Below the pieces are notes generated by a model. It made no database searches. It was given only the letters and a program-made list of their open reading frames with translations, and was not told where the DNA came from. 64,000 bases of DNA. It comes from Roseobacter sp. GAI101 (lineage in GTDB: Bacteria > Pseudomonadota > Alphaproteobacteria > Rhodobacterales > Rhodobacteraceae). Position 1 is the stretch's first letter; every line of letters starts with the position of its first letter. A program made the translations under genes and the position numbers. This document shows positions 36,496 to 45,539 of the stretch, one piece after another. The DNA lies in assembly GCF_000156335.1 (NCBI RefSeq), contig NZ_DS999214.1, positions 148,883 to 212,882 on the forward strand, written 5' to 3'.

Positions 36496-37100
36496 TATGC
36501 ATCTCCTTTTTCGGGGGCCGTGCTGCGCAACTCTACCTTGCCATTGCCGCCGCGCGCAATATCGAGAGCCCGGTCAATGATAAGATTGAAACGCGTTTCA
36601 GGGTCGGGCCCCAGTTTCAATGTCTTGAGGTTGATGCCGAATGCACATGCGGCGACCACGCCGATCGGGGCGGGATGGTCTTTCATCTCGCCCGGTCCCA
36701 TGTTGCCCGGCGCATAAAACGCGGCCGTTGCACAAGGGGCGGCTTTGTCCCCTGACGATTCCGTTTCAAGCACCGTCTGCAAGCGCATGCGGATGTCGTC
36801 GGTTGGCTCAAACACCCATGCCTCGGCGGTGGTCAGACAGGGGCTTTTCCCGTCTGGCCCGACCAGTTCGCGACCGGCAATGCAGGCCCACCAGACGCAT
36901 TCACGCGGGGGCAATGACACGGACAACAGGCGGATCATGTCCACATGCTCCCCCATCTTTTCCAACTCGGCCAAAACCACCGGCACGGATGCGCTGGCAG
37001 GGGTCGAAAGCTCTGCTGTCAGCTTTGCATTCGCAGCCGCCAACAGCCGTGCCGCAGGCTGTTCCGGTATTTTCTTAAGATTGGAAAATCGTTCTGACAT
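36495..37100 (-). CDS. DUF6931-like T6SS-associated protein, copy 1
   Basis: A 201-residue protein of unknown function. The central segment LLSVSLPPRECVWWACIAGR and later GVVAACAFGINLK match the pattern of the DUF6931 family found in T6SS clusters, as far as I can recognise it. It lies between vgrG and PAAR, which suggests a role as adaptor or chaperone for the spike or its cargo; this is inference from position. ATG at 37100 is used; a TTG at 37112 would overlap the vgrG stop. A second copy is at 57146. Confidence 0.7.
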   Translation of the reverse strand: MSERFSNLKKIPEQPAARLLAAANAKLTAELSTPASASVPVVLAELEKMGEHVDMIRLLSVSLPPRECVWWACIAGRELVGPDGKSPCLTTAEAWVFEPTDDIRMRLQTVLETESSGDKAAPCATAAFYAPGNMGPGEMKDHPAPIGVVAACAFGINLKTLKLGPDPETRFNLIIDRALDIARGGNGKVELRSTAPEKGDA

Positions 37101-37108
37101 GTGCCCGC

Positions 37109-39226
37109 TCAATTGATCATGACCACGCCACCTTCCAGAGTCAGCATCCCGCTCCCTGAAACAGTGGTCGCAGGAGAAGACATTTCGGCGGTTGCCTTAC
37201 CTTCGACGGTGACCATGGTCCCGGAAATCTCGATCCCTGATTGGCTGATGGTAATGGAATTGCCCCCGACCGTAAGAGATATCTTTGTCGCGGCTGTGAT
37301 AATGACGGAACCTGCTGAAGTATCAAGGGTATAGTCCCCCATGGACACCGTTACGTCCTCGTTGCCCTTCGATACTTCCCGGGTAACATTCCCGGTGCTG
37401 ATCGTCTGGGTATAGTTTCCCGTCTTGATCGTCGTGGCAGTGTCGCCGGTGATCGTCTCGGTCGACTTGCCTTCGATCGTTTCCGTGTGATCGGTCTTGA
37501 TAAAGATGCTCTGATTGCCCGTCTCGACCTTAAAGATATGATCGCCGGTCTTTATGGTCTCGGTCTTGGTGTGATAAATCGTCTGCGTCAGATCACCAGG
37601 ATCCATCTTATCAAGGCCGATTTTAATTTCGGCATTGTTTTCGATCGTTTGAAAGTAATCTTTCTCCGAATGAAGCCGGATGAATTCAGCGTCCTTTTTG
37701 TCTTCGAAAACCAGCTCGTTATAGTTCTGCTCCCCGCCCGTCTTGGAGGAACGCGTCTTGATCCCCGTTTGGGTCATGTTCGCAGGCAGACCATAGGGTG
37801 GCATTGTATCGCCATTGTACAACATGCCGGTGCAGATCGGCCGGTCAGGGTCACCTTCTTCGAACTGGATGGCGACTTCCTGGCCGATACGCGGAATTGA
37901 AATCATACCCCAGGCTTTGCCGGTCCAGGGCATGACACACCGCACCCAACATGTGCTAAGTTCATTTTTCTTGCCGACGCGGTCCCAATAGAACTGCACT
38001 TTGATGCGCCCGTATTTATCGGTGTGGATCTCTTCGCCCGACGGACCGGTGACGATAGCAGTTTGCAGCCCCAAAAGTTTCGGCCATGGCGTCACTTGCG
38101 GTGCGCGAAACGGTTCGGTCTTGGGGATGACATCAAACACAACACGATAGGTGTCCTTGTTGTCCTCATCCACCGGGATCGTGCTGTCGAAAAGCGGCTT
38201 CTTGCTTTCCTGATCTTCGTAATCCGTTTCAATCTGCAAATGATGCACGGCGCGCGTAAGCAGATATTCCATGTTGTTATGTTTGCGCGGATGTTCTTTC
38301 AGCTTGAATGTCTGGCCGACGCCAATCGTACGGACGTTGCCGGCACCGCGTGACACCCTATGCTTTACCGCCTCCGCTTCCATTCTAACCTTGGTCAGAT
38401 GGTCCCCGGTCCCTGCGATCCGGCTGTGACCGGGATACCGGTAGTGTTCATATGATTTGTGGCTATGATCCCCTTTGGCGATGGCCTTGGCAGTCTTCTG
38501 ATCGGCCTTGGGGTTTTCAAAGTCATAGTCGTTCAGCGTTATCTTACCGGTTGTCACACCGGTGGCTTCGCTCCAGTCAAAGATATGATCGTCTCTGCGA
38601 CGGTATTTCGCTTCCTTGAAATGAAAGTCGATTTCCGATTTCCCGGGGGTCGCCTTGTGCGCGCTGATACTGTCGGCCAAAACCATCTTGAGCGTTTTGC
38701 CGTCCTGCACGAAATAGTAATAAATGCCTTCTTCTTCCATCAACCGGCAAATGAAGTCAAAGTCGGTTTCAGCGTATTGCACGCAATAGACACGTTTCTC
38801 GTATTTGGCGGTCGTCTTCTTTTCCACCATCGTCCAAAAGCCGTAGTCTCCCAGAACTTGCTGAATGATATCCAGGACCGTCTTGTCCTGAAAAATCCGG
38901 TTTTCCTGACGCCGTGTCAGAAACCAAAGCCAAGGGCGTGTTTCAGCAACGAAATGGGACAGCCCCTGATAAAGACCGACATATTCAACCGACGTGCACG
39001 TTCCCGTGAAAAAACGGTCTTTCTCGTCGGCGTCCTTGATACCAACGCAGATCGTCTTTCCAAGAATATCCTGAAGATCAAGCGCATCGTTGGAGGACAA
39101 GAACTCGATTGTTGTTTCCGTCAGAAAGCTAAGCCCCTCAACGACCCGAGCATTCTTTAGGTTCACCGGCTTGGAGGCGTAATCGCCCTCCATCCACACG
39201 GCCCTGTTCAATAGATCAATCGACAT
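37109..39226 (-). CDS. vgrG: T6SS spike protein VgrG (TssI)
   Basis: A 705-residue VgrG with gp27-like domain (about 1-370), gp5 OB fold (TDKYGRIKVQFYWDRVGKKN near 405) and a C-terminal beta-helix of short repeats with alternating Thr/Val, ending in TLEGGVVMIN. There is no extra effector domain after the needle. It forms the spike on the Hcp tube and carries the PAAR tip encoded downstream. It is preceded by a 97-residue unknown gene. Confidence 0.96.
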   Translation of the reverse strand: MSIDLLNRAVWMEGDYASKPVNLKNARVVEGLSFLTETTIEFLSSNDALDLQDILGKTICVGIKDADEKDRFFTGTCTSVEYVGLYQGLSHFVAETRPWLWFLTRRQENRIFQDKTVLDIIQQVLGDYGFWTMVEKKTTAKYEKRVYCVQYAETDFDFICRLMEEEGIYYYFVQDGKTLKMVLADSISAHKATPGKSEIDFHFKEAKYRRRDDHIFDWSEATGVTTGKITLNDYDFENPKADQKTAKAIAKGDHSHKSYEHYRYPGHSRIAGTGDHLTKVRMEAEAVKHRVSRGAGNVRTIGVGQTFKLKEHPRKHNNMEYLLTRAVHHLQIETDYEDQESKKPLFDSTIPVDEDNKDTYRVVFDVIPKTEPFRAPQVTPWPKLLGLQTAIVTGPSGEEIHTDKYGRIKVQFYWDRVGKKNELSTCWVRCVMPWTGKAWGMISIPRIGQEVAIQFEEGDPDRPICTGMLYNGDTMPPYGLPANMTQTGIKTRSSKTGGEQNYNELVFEDKKDAEFIRLHSEKDYFQTIENNAEIKIGLDKMDPGDLTQTIYHTKTETIKTGDHIFKVETGNQSIFIKTDHTETIEGKSTETITGDTATTIKTGNYTQTISTGNVTREVSKGNEDVTVSMGDYTLDTSAGSVIITAATKISLTVGGNSITISQSGIEISGTMVTVEGKATAEMSSPATTVSGSGMLTLEGGVVMIN

Positions 39227-39255
39227 GTCGGCACTCCTTGCCTAGCACTTCGCAG

Positions 39256-39549
39256 CTACGCGTCCGTCTCAAGCAGACACTTTTCGTTGCGAAGGCGTTC
39301 AATGATTTCGGGGTGTATCGCCCAGCAACTTGAAACTGAAAAACCGTCGCCAATAATACGTCTGGCATCAAATAATGAATCAAAACTGACACACAGAACG
39401 GGTTTTGGAAAAACCCCGTCTGCGAGAAGCAGTTGGTTTAAATGGTCGTCACCTTTATACATGTAATATTTCTTTTTTTCGATAGCCAGCAAGATAATCT
39501 CCGGCTCGTCGTCGCGCTCCGGTTCTGGCGTATTGATTGTCCCGTCCAT
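39256..39549 (-). CDS. Hypothetical protein next to vgrG
   Basis: A 97-residue protein of no recognised family. It is mixed alpha/beta in appearance, with an acidic start, a central IILLAIEKKKYYMYKGDD segment and an FGVSS-like run around FSVSSCWAIHPEIIERL. Its ATG directly follows the TAG of the giant sheath-protein gene (TAGATG), so it is translated with it, and it ends 29 bp before vgrG. An adaptor or chaperone role for the spike or the fusion is possible but unproven. Confidence 0.65.
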   Translation of the reverse strand: MDGTINTPEPERDDEPEIILLAIEKKKYYMYKGDDHLNQLLLADGVFPKPVLCVSFDSLFDARRIIGDGFSVSSCWAIHPEIIERLRNEKCLLETDA

Positions 39550-42500
39550 CTATAATCCCTCCAGCAATGCAGCAAGATCGGCGTCCATGTCACCGCCGTC
39601 GTCATCGGTATCGTCGGCATCGAACCCGGCCAACAGATCATCAAGCGATGTATCGTCGTCGCCATCATCTGCTTGAACGCCGTCAGTTTCAGTGTCGGAA
39701 AGCAAATCGTCAAGAGATGTGTCATCCGCACCCGAGCCATCCTTGTCTTGTGCGACGGGGATATTCGCCTCGAGTTTGATGGTGCCCGCGCCTGGACGCG
39801 GCGATTGTGCCGGAACTTCGGCCTCCCAGGGGCCGGCGATGATGTCTCCGGCCAGCGACCGGAACGACCCGAGCCTGATCTCGTTTCGGCCTTTGACCCA
39901 AACCACCGGCATATACCCCCGGCCCAATGTCATCTGAGCAGCGTCGCTTGTCAGGTTGCGTTCGGTACAGGGCAGCGCGACCTGATCGCCATCCCGGTCC
40001 GTGACATAGTGGAACGGCAAATCGCCAAGCGACATCAACGAGCCGAGGTTCATCGCCTTGCCGTCTTTCTTGTGGGTTCCAGCCAACAGGATCGCGACAA
40101 GAACGACAGGGTTGGCCCAAAGCATGCCTTTCAGGCCTTCCTTCGACGTAAACTCTTCAAAGGAAAAAGGATAAATCGGTTCGGACTTTGCCCCATAGGG
40201 CAGGCGCAACAGGAAACGTGGCGACGAAAGCGCGATATATGCGGCTTCCGGCAGCCCCCGCAACGTATCCCAGGCTTCTGCAACCAACGGGTGCCGGTCC
40301 TCTTTTGCAGTCTCAAGATAGGTCGGTGTGATGGCTGAAAAGAACGGCGCATCGACATGCGCACCGATCTGACCGATCCGCGCCAGCAGTTCTGCGTGGG
40401 GTGGCGTTTCCTCGAATGTGTACAGGCCAAACAGCGCGGAAAATCCGCCTGCGCCTTCTTCGGGGTCCACCACGTCCGTGACCAGTTTGAACAGCCCGGA
40501 TTTGGAAAGATCTTCCTGCGCGGCCAAGTCAGCCGCCAGTTCTTCCGCAGAGACATCGTAGAGGACGATCTCCAGCGTGCTGTCGGTCTCGATGCGGCGT
40601 GCAAGCATGTCCAACGACCGCCATTGCGCCTCGATCGCTTGAAAGTCCGGATGGTGCAGCACCAATCGCATGGCCGAACTCAATGCCTCGTCGACGGCCT
40701 TTGTCATCTCGGCAGCGCCCGCATCCGGGGCCTTGACGATGTGAGGCCCCACAACCTGCGCAATCAGATCATCGGCAGGGCCTGACGGCGTGAGTGATCC
40801 CCCCGTGTCCCCGATCAAAGCCTGGAAATCGCTTAGCTTGAGGTTCACAGGGACAGACGTACTTGCCGACCGTTTCGGCAGCTTGATCGGTGTGGCGTGG
40901 TTTTCAGACCACGTTTTCAGTTGCGAGATCGTGCGATCGGCCATGGACCCCACGCCAAGTTGCTTGCGCAGTCCTGAAATCTCATCGAAGATGCCGACGT
41001 TGTCGTAAATCTCGTCCGGGTGCAGATCGTCAAGCTCTTTCAACTTGACCGCCACCCCGCTGCCGTCCTTGCCGATCTTGAGGTCAAGGGTCGTGCCGAA
41101 GCCTTCGATAATCTCGTCAATTGTATCGATATCCAGCGCAATGGGCGGACGGGCAGCCAACGCGTCCCCCGTCTCCATCAGTCCTTTTGCCGCACGACCG
41201 GTGAAATCACCGAAAACGGCCATGCGGAATTTCTTGCGGTTCAGGTCTGCCCGCTCAGGCCGCGGAGCCGTGATCACGCCGAAAGGCGATTGCTTTGCTA
41301 CGCGTGGTGCCGCATTTTTTCCGGCAGTATCATCGGCAACGGCCGCGGAAGGCGCGCCAAGATCGGTCAGCATATCATCCAGGTCATCGCCACCTGCATC
41401 TGCCGGTTCATCCAGCCCGCCCAAAAGAGCATCCAGATCGTCGGTTTCTTCGGTTGGCGTTTCATCGCCAATCCCTGCCAGAAGGTCATCCAGATCGTCA
41501 GCCCCTTCGGGTTCTTCCGGGGTGTCGATATCCCCCAATAGATCATCAAGGGACGTATCCTCGCTAGCGTCCTCGCTGGTGTCGATCCCACCAAGGATAT
41601 CGTCAAGATCGTCGGTTGCTTCCGCTTCCTCAGCCACATCCAAATCACCTAGGATATCATCAAGGGACGTATCCTCACTGGCGTCCTCTGTCGTGTCGAG
41701 GTCGCCAAGGATATCGTCAAGATCATCGGTGGCTCCCGCTTCCTCGGCCACGTCCAGATCGCCGAGGATATCATCGAGGGATGTATCCTCACTGGCGTCC
41801 TCGGTCGCGTCTAGGCCGCCAAGGATGTCGTCAAGATCGTCGGTTGCACCCGTTTCCTCGGCCAAATCCAGATCACCGAGGATATCATCAAGGGATGTAT
41901 CTTCGCTGGCGTCCTCGGTCGCGTCGAGACCGCCAAGGATGTCGTCAAGATCATCGCTATGCGTGTCTTCTGACGGGGGCGCATCAAGTCCGGACAGGAC
42001 GTCATCCAGATCGGTCTCCTGCTTGGGCTCCGGAGTTGGAGTTTCCAGACCGCCGAGGATATCGGACAAGCCATCATCCTCCGCTGCCGTTTCTACTTCT
42101 GCGATATCACCAAGAATATCATCCGTGTTTTCTTCAGCGGCTGGCGCTGGCGTGGGTGCATCCAGATTGGCAAGGATATCATCCGCAGTCTCACCCTCGA
42201 TCACGGCATCAATATGGGCGTCGGCCATGCCACCCAGAACGTCGTCAAAATCATTCGTCGATTCCGCGGTCGGCTCGGGTGCATCCAACCCGGCAAGAAT
42301 ATCATCGGCTGACGTGTCTGGGGGCGCATCCGCACTGTCGGGTGCCGAGATGTCACCTAGAATATCGTCCAGAGCCTCGGCATTCTCGTCTTCGTCTGAG
42401 GCTGCGGTATCAATGCCCGCAAGGATGTCATCGGTGAGGCCACCACCAGCGCTTTCATCGATTGCGACCGCTTCGATCCCTGCCAGGACGTCGGCCACAT

Positions 42501-43701
42501 CATCTGCCTCCTGTTCCTCGGGGGCATCCAGGCTGGCCAAAATATCATCGGTGTCGTTAGCAGCGACGGTATCTTCCTGACGGTCAAGACTGGCAAGAAT
42601 ATCCGACGTGCGATCCTGAGGTGCGACGTCAGGCATGGGCGTATCAGCCAACCCGGCCAGAACATCCCCTGTCGTATCCGTCTCTTGCAGGGGGGTGACG
42701 GGGGCGATGCCACTCAGGACGTCGTCAGCGGTATCTTCCGGTGCGGTGTCCTCGGGTGCCTCGTTCAGGGACCCCAGAATATCTGCGACGTCGTCTTGCG
42801 CGGGGGCATCTTCGACCTGGTGGATACCGGCAAGAATGTCACCGGAGGTGTCTTCCGGTGCCACGTCCTGGATACGTTCCAATCCGGACAAGACGGCTTC
42901 GGCTTCGTTCGGCGCGGGGGTATCGGTAGCCTCAGTCCGGGAAATTCCCGACAGGACAGTGTCAGCCGTATCTGTTTCAACTTGCTCGACGACATGTACC
43001 GCCCGCAAGGCTTCAAGAGCCGACGCCTGATCATCAACTGCGTGGGTTTCGGGTGGCGGCTGCAAGCTGCCCAAAACGTCGGACACGGATGTATCTTCGG
43101 CCCGTTCAACAGGTGCTTGCGCAGCCAAAGATGCGAGCGTGGCATCGGTCGTGTCTTCTTTTGGCGTTTCCGCTGGCAGCGCTGCGCGCAAGCTATCCAA
43201 GGCGGCGTCGACATCCGCCGACGCTTCCTTTGATCCGGTGACCGCAGCCAGCAGTGCAGGCTCGGAGAGCAGTTTTTCAATCAGCGTCTCGGCACCGGAT
43301 TTCCCGTCCATATAGGTGGTCAGATCAGACAACCTCCGCCTCGCCTCCAGAAGGGGGCGCAAGGCGTCAACCTTTTCGGCAATGGCTTCGGGCGTAAAAT
43401 CCTCCATCTTGGTAAAGGTCAGGTCGACGGCAAGGTTGCCTTCGCCCGTCAGCGTATTCGCAACGGAAAACTGCGCTTTGGGTGCAATGGCAGCCATCCG
43501 GTCGTTGAAATTATCGACATCAATTTCCAGAAACTTCCGGTCCGCCACGGGTGGCGTCGCGGACTTGCCCGACAGATCGGACACGACCCCCATGACGAAC
43601 GGCAATTGCACCTTCTTTTCAGCACCGTAAAGTTCAACATCATATTCGATCTGAACCCGCGGCGCGCGATTTCTGGCGATGAATTTTTGACTGCTACTCA
43701 C
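39550..43701 (-). CDS. Giant sheath-like protein: TssB domain, acidic repeats, TssB/TssC-like module
   Basis: A 1383-residue protein. Residues 1-155 are a TssB domain nearly identical in sequence to the separate TssB at 55112-55627. Residues about 185-790 are an acidic low-complexity region with about 30 DD[ILV]L-type motifs. Residues about 820-920 form a second TssB-like domain (KKFRMAVFGDFTGRAAKG), about 990-1290 a TssC-like sheath domain (PRFLLRLPYGAKSEPIYPF), and 1320-1383 an acidic tail with the same motifs. Canonical tssB and tssC also exist, so this is an extra sheath-related protein. Its start overlaps the ion-channel stop (ATGA). It could cap, tether or modify the sheath. Confidence 0.9.
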   Translation of the reverse strand: MSSSQKFIARNRAPRVQIEYDVELYGAEKKVQLPFVMGVVSDLSGKSATPPVADRKFLEIDVDNFNDRMAAIAPKAQFSVANTLTGEGNLAVDLTFTKMEDFTPEAIAEKVDALRPLLEARRRLSDLTTYMDGKSGAETLIEKLLSEPALLAAVTGSKEASADVDAALDSLRAALPAETPKEDTTDATLASLAAQAPVERAEDTSVSDVLGSLQPPPETHAVDDQASALEALRAVHVVEQVETDTADTVLSGISRTEATDTPAPNEAEAVLSGLERIQDVAPEDTSGDILAGIHQVEDAPAQDDVADILGSLNEAPEDTAPEDTADDVLSGIAPVTPLQETDTTGDVLAGLADTPMPDVAPQDRTSDILASLDRQEDTVAANDTDDILASLDAPEEQEADDVADVLAGIEAVAIDESAGGGLTDDILAGIDTAASDEDENAEALDDILGDISAPDSADAPPDTSADDILAGLDAPEPTAESTNDFDDVLGGMADAHIDAVIEGETADDILANLDAPTPAPAAEENTDDILGDIAEVETAAEDDGLSDILGGLETPTPEPKQETDLDDVLSGLDAPPSEDTHSDDLDDILGGLDATEDASEDTSLDDILGDLDLAEETGATDDLDDILGGLDATEDASEDTSLDDILGDLDVAEEAGATDDLDDILGDLDTTEDASEDTSLDDILGDLDVAEEAEATDDLDDILGGIDTSEDASEDTSLDDLLGDIDTPEEPEGADDLDDLLAGIGDETPTEETDDLDALLGGLDEPADAGGDDLDDMLTDLGAPSAAVADDTAGKNAAPRVAKQSPFGVITAPRPERADLNRKKFRMAVFGDFTGRAAKGLMETGDALAARPPIALDIDTIDEIIEGFGTTLDLKIGKDGSGVAVKLKELDDLHPDEIYDNVGIFDEISGLRKQLGVGSMADRTISQLKTWSENHATPIKLPKRSASTSVPVNLKLSDFQALIGDTGGSLTPSGPADDLIAQVVGPHIVKAPDAGAAEMTKAVDEALSSAMRLVLHHPDFQAIEAQWRSLDMLARRIETDSTLEIVLYDVSAEELAADLAAQEDLSKSGLFKLVTDVVDPEEGAGGFSALFGLYTFEETPPHAELLARIGQIGAHVDAPFFSAITPTYLETAKEDRHPLVAEAWDTLRGLPEAAYIALSSPRFLLRLPYGAKSEPIYPFSFEEFTSKEGLKGMLWANPVVLVAILLAGTHKKDGKAMNLGSLMSLGDLPFHYVTDRDGDQVALPCTERNLTSDAAQMTLGRGYMPVVWVKGRNEIRLGSFRSLAGDIIAGPWEAEVPAQSPRPGAGTIKLEANIPVAQDKDGSGADDTSLDDLLSDTETDGVQADDGDDDTSLDDLLAGFDADDTDDDGGDMDADLAALLEGL
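41500..41955 (-). repeat. Four tandem 114-bp units inside the acidic linker
   Basis: Residues 583-734 of the giant sheath protein are four tandem 38-residue units beginning DDLDDILGG and containing EDASEDTSLDD. At DNA level this is a 114-bp period. The units differ at scattered bases, so this is an older expansion. Copy number may vary between strains. Confidence 0.85.
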
Positions 43702-44567
43702 GATTTACCCTCACGTTCGGCACGCAACTCGTCGCGAAGGGCGCGGATCTCTTCGTGAAGGGAAAGCACCTGAGTTGAAACCTCATCTGTTTCTTCGCGC
43801 ACCAACTCGCGCAACTTTTCGAACTCGGCTTCCGTTTCGTCCTCCACGGCGGATTGCATCGTGTTAACCAGCAAACCGATGAAAAGGTTGAGCACCGAAA
43901 ACGAGGTGATGACAATGAACGGTACAAAAAAGACCCATGCCGTCGGATAGACTTCCATGACGGGTCGCACGATCCCCATGGACCAGGATTCAAGGGTCAT
44001 GATCTGGAACAGCGAATAGAGTGACCGCCCAAGCGTGCCGAACCATTCGTCGAACATCACGCCGTACATGATTGTCGCCATCACGCCAAAGACGTAAAAC
44101 ACGATCGAGATCATGACGATGACGGCACCCATACCCGGCAATGCGTCCAATAGCGCCTGAACGACGGCACGCATCTGCGGGATAACGGACAGCAGGCGCA
44201 GCGCGCGGATCACGCGCAGGCCACGCAGCGCCGACAGCCCCGCCGTCTGCGGCAGCAAGCCGACACCGACAACAAGCAGGTCGAATATATTCCACGAATT
44301 GCGGAAGAAGCTTAGCCGATAGGCGTATAGCTTTAGGACCAGTTCGATGACAAAAATGCTCAAGACGACCTTGTCGATCGAGACAAGAAGATCGCCGATA
44401 TGGGCCTGCGCCCATTTTGACGTGCCCACGCCAAGCGTGATGGCGTTGAAAATGATCAGCGCCAGAATGCCCAGATGAACGCGCGGCTGTTCCAGGAACT
44501 GGCGCAGCCGTTCCCGATGCCCTGTCGCTTCATCAGATGCACTTAAGTCTTTCGTGGTGTCCGTCAT
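43698..44567 (-). CDS. Bacterial voltage-gated sodium channel (NaChBac/BacNav type)
   Basis: A 289-residue six-segment ion channel. S4 (about 111-127) has arginines every third residue (R115, R118, R121, R124), the voltage sensor. The pore loop has the selectivity filter TLESWS (191-196), almost identical to the TLESWAS of NaChBac and diagnostic for sodium selectivity. S6 (about 213-238) and a C-terminal coiled coil (about 240-285) for tetramer assembly follow. Its stop overlaps the start of the giant sheath gene by 4 bp (ATGA), and it lies 27 bp after the lysine-rich protein gene. The link to T6SS is contextual but close. Confidence 0.93.
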   Translation of the reverse strand: MTDTTKDLSASDEATGHRERLRQFLEQPRVHLGILALIIFNAITLGVGTSKWAQAHIGDLLVSIDKVVLSIFVIELVLKLYAYRLSFFRNSWNIFDLLVVGVGLLPQTAGLSALRGLRVIRALRLLSVIPQMRAVVQALLDALPGMGAVIVMISIVFYVFGVMATIMYGVMFDEWFGTLGRSLYSLFQIMTLESWSMGIVRPVMEVYPTAWVFFVPFIVITSFSVLNLFIGLLVNTMQSAVEDETEAEFEKLRELVREETDEVSTQVLSLHEEIRALRDELRAEREGKS

Positions 44568-44594
44568 ATATTCTCCGTCAAGTGTGCCGGGGGC

Positions 44595-45539
44595 CTACTT
44601 GAGATCTTTTTCGACTTTCTTGAATTCAACCTGGAGGCTTTTCATTGCCTTGACGGCACTGTCGGCCGTGCCCTGAAGGGTGCTCATCGCTCCAAACTTC
44701 TTGGCGTAGGCCTTTGCGTCGCCGACTTCCATCTGACCCTTTTTCAGGTCCTTGGCATATGCATCCAACTCTTTTTCCAGGGTATCCATATCATTGGACA
44801 GCTTTTCCAAGGGGCCGTGCACTTTCTTGTCCCGGATCTTGCCACTGAATGCGTCCAATGACCCGATGTCGTTGCCTTTAAGCTTCTTGCCGGAATTCAA
44901 CAAAAACTTGGCCACAGAGTCAGCTTTCTTGCCCTCTCTCTCAAGGTTCTTGATTGCCTTTTCGATCTCAGCTTGCGCGGCAGAAAATTGTTTCCCGATC
45001 TTGGTCTTGTCCCCTTTTTCCAAGGCCTTCACGCAGCCATCGGCAGTACCCATGGCAATCGCTATGAAATCCTTGAACACCGACCCGATGTCGAGAGAGT
45101 TGATTTCCGACATCGCCTTCTTGCCGACTGCCAGACCAGCCTTGGCTTCGCCTTTACCCGAACTCAGTTCCTCCAAGGCGTCCGAACATTTTTCCGAAAT
45201 TTCGGAGTTCGCATTCTTCAGCGCTTGTTCCAGCGCCGTGATGATCTTGTTGTGTTCCTTCGGCGACTTGGCTTTTTCACTGTCCTTCATGATGGCCCCG
45301 GCACGCACCGCCAGCAGCTTCAGTTCCGGTCGCACCAGCCCGGCCATCGCAGATTTCAACTTGGGCTCGGTCCACTTTTTGGGGTTAAGCTCCAGGCTTT
45401 CCTCGTAGACGATCTTCTTGCCGAATATCTTCTTGGCCTTTGGTTCGGACTCCAGCCATTTTATGACGTCTTTCTTCATCTCTACATAAGGGCTGATTTC
45501 CAACTTGGCCTTCATCTTCTTATTTCCGTCGGCAACCAT
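44595..45539 (-). CDS. Lysine-rich helical protein of unknown function in T6SS locus
   Basis: A 314-residue soluble protein with no signal peptide or membrane segment and no family I recognise. It is strongly basic in many segments and predicted by eye to be mostly helical with coiled-coil stretches (AAQAEIEKAIKNLEREGKKA; LSNDMDTLEKELDAYAKDLK). GGAGGA precedes the ATG. It is the first gene after a 457-bp gap that holds a sigma70-like promoter, and it precedes the sodium channel and the acidic giant sheath protein. It might be a structural partner of that acidic protein or a T6SS substrate. Confidence 0.75.
   Translation of the reverse strand: MVADGNKKMKAKLEISPYVEMKKDVIKWLESEPKAKKIFGKKIVYEESLELNPKKWTEPKLKSAMAGLVRPELKLLAVRAGAIMKDSEKAKSPKEHNKIITALEQALKNANSEISEKCSDALEELSSGKGEAKAGLAVGKKAMSEINSLDIGSVFKDFIAIAMGTADGCVKALEKGDKTKIGKQFSAAQAEIEKAIKNLEREGKKADSVAKFLLNSGKKLKGNDIGSLDAFSGKIRDKKVHGPLEKLSNDMDTLEKELDAYAKDLKKGQMEVGDAKAYAKKFGAMSTLQGTADSAVKAMKSLQVEFKKVEKDLK

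Noticed and set aside
41045-42580. 511-residue plus-strand open frame, Ser/Arg-rich
   Set aside because: It is the complement of the acidic repeat linker; the codon bias of the DD[ILV]L repeats keeps the opposite frame open.
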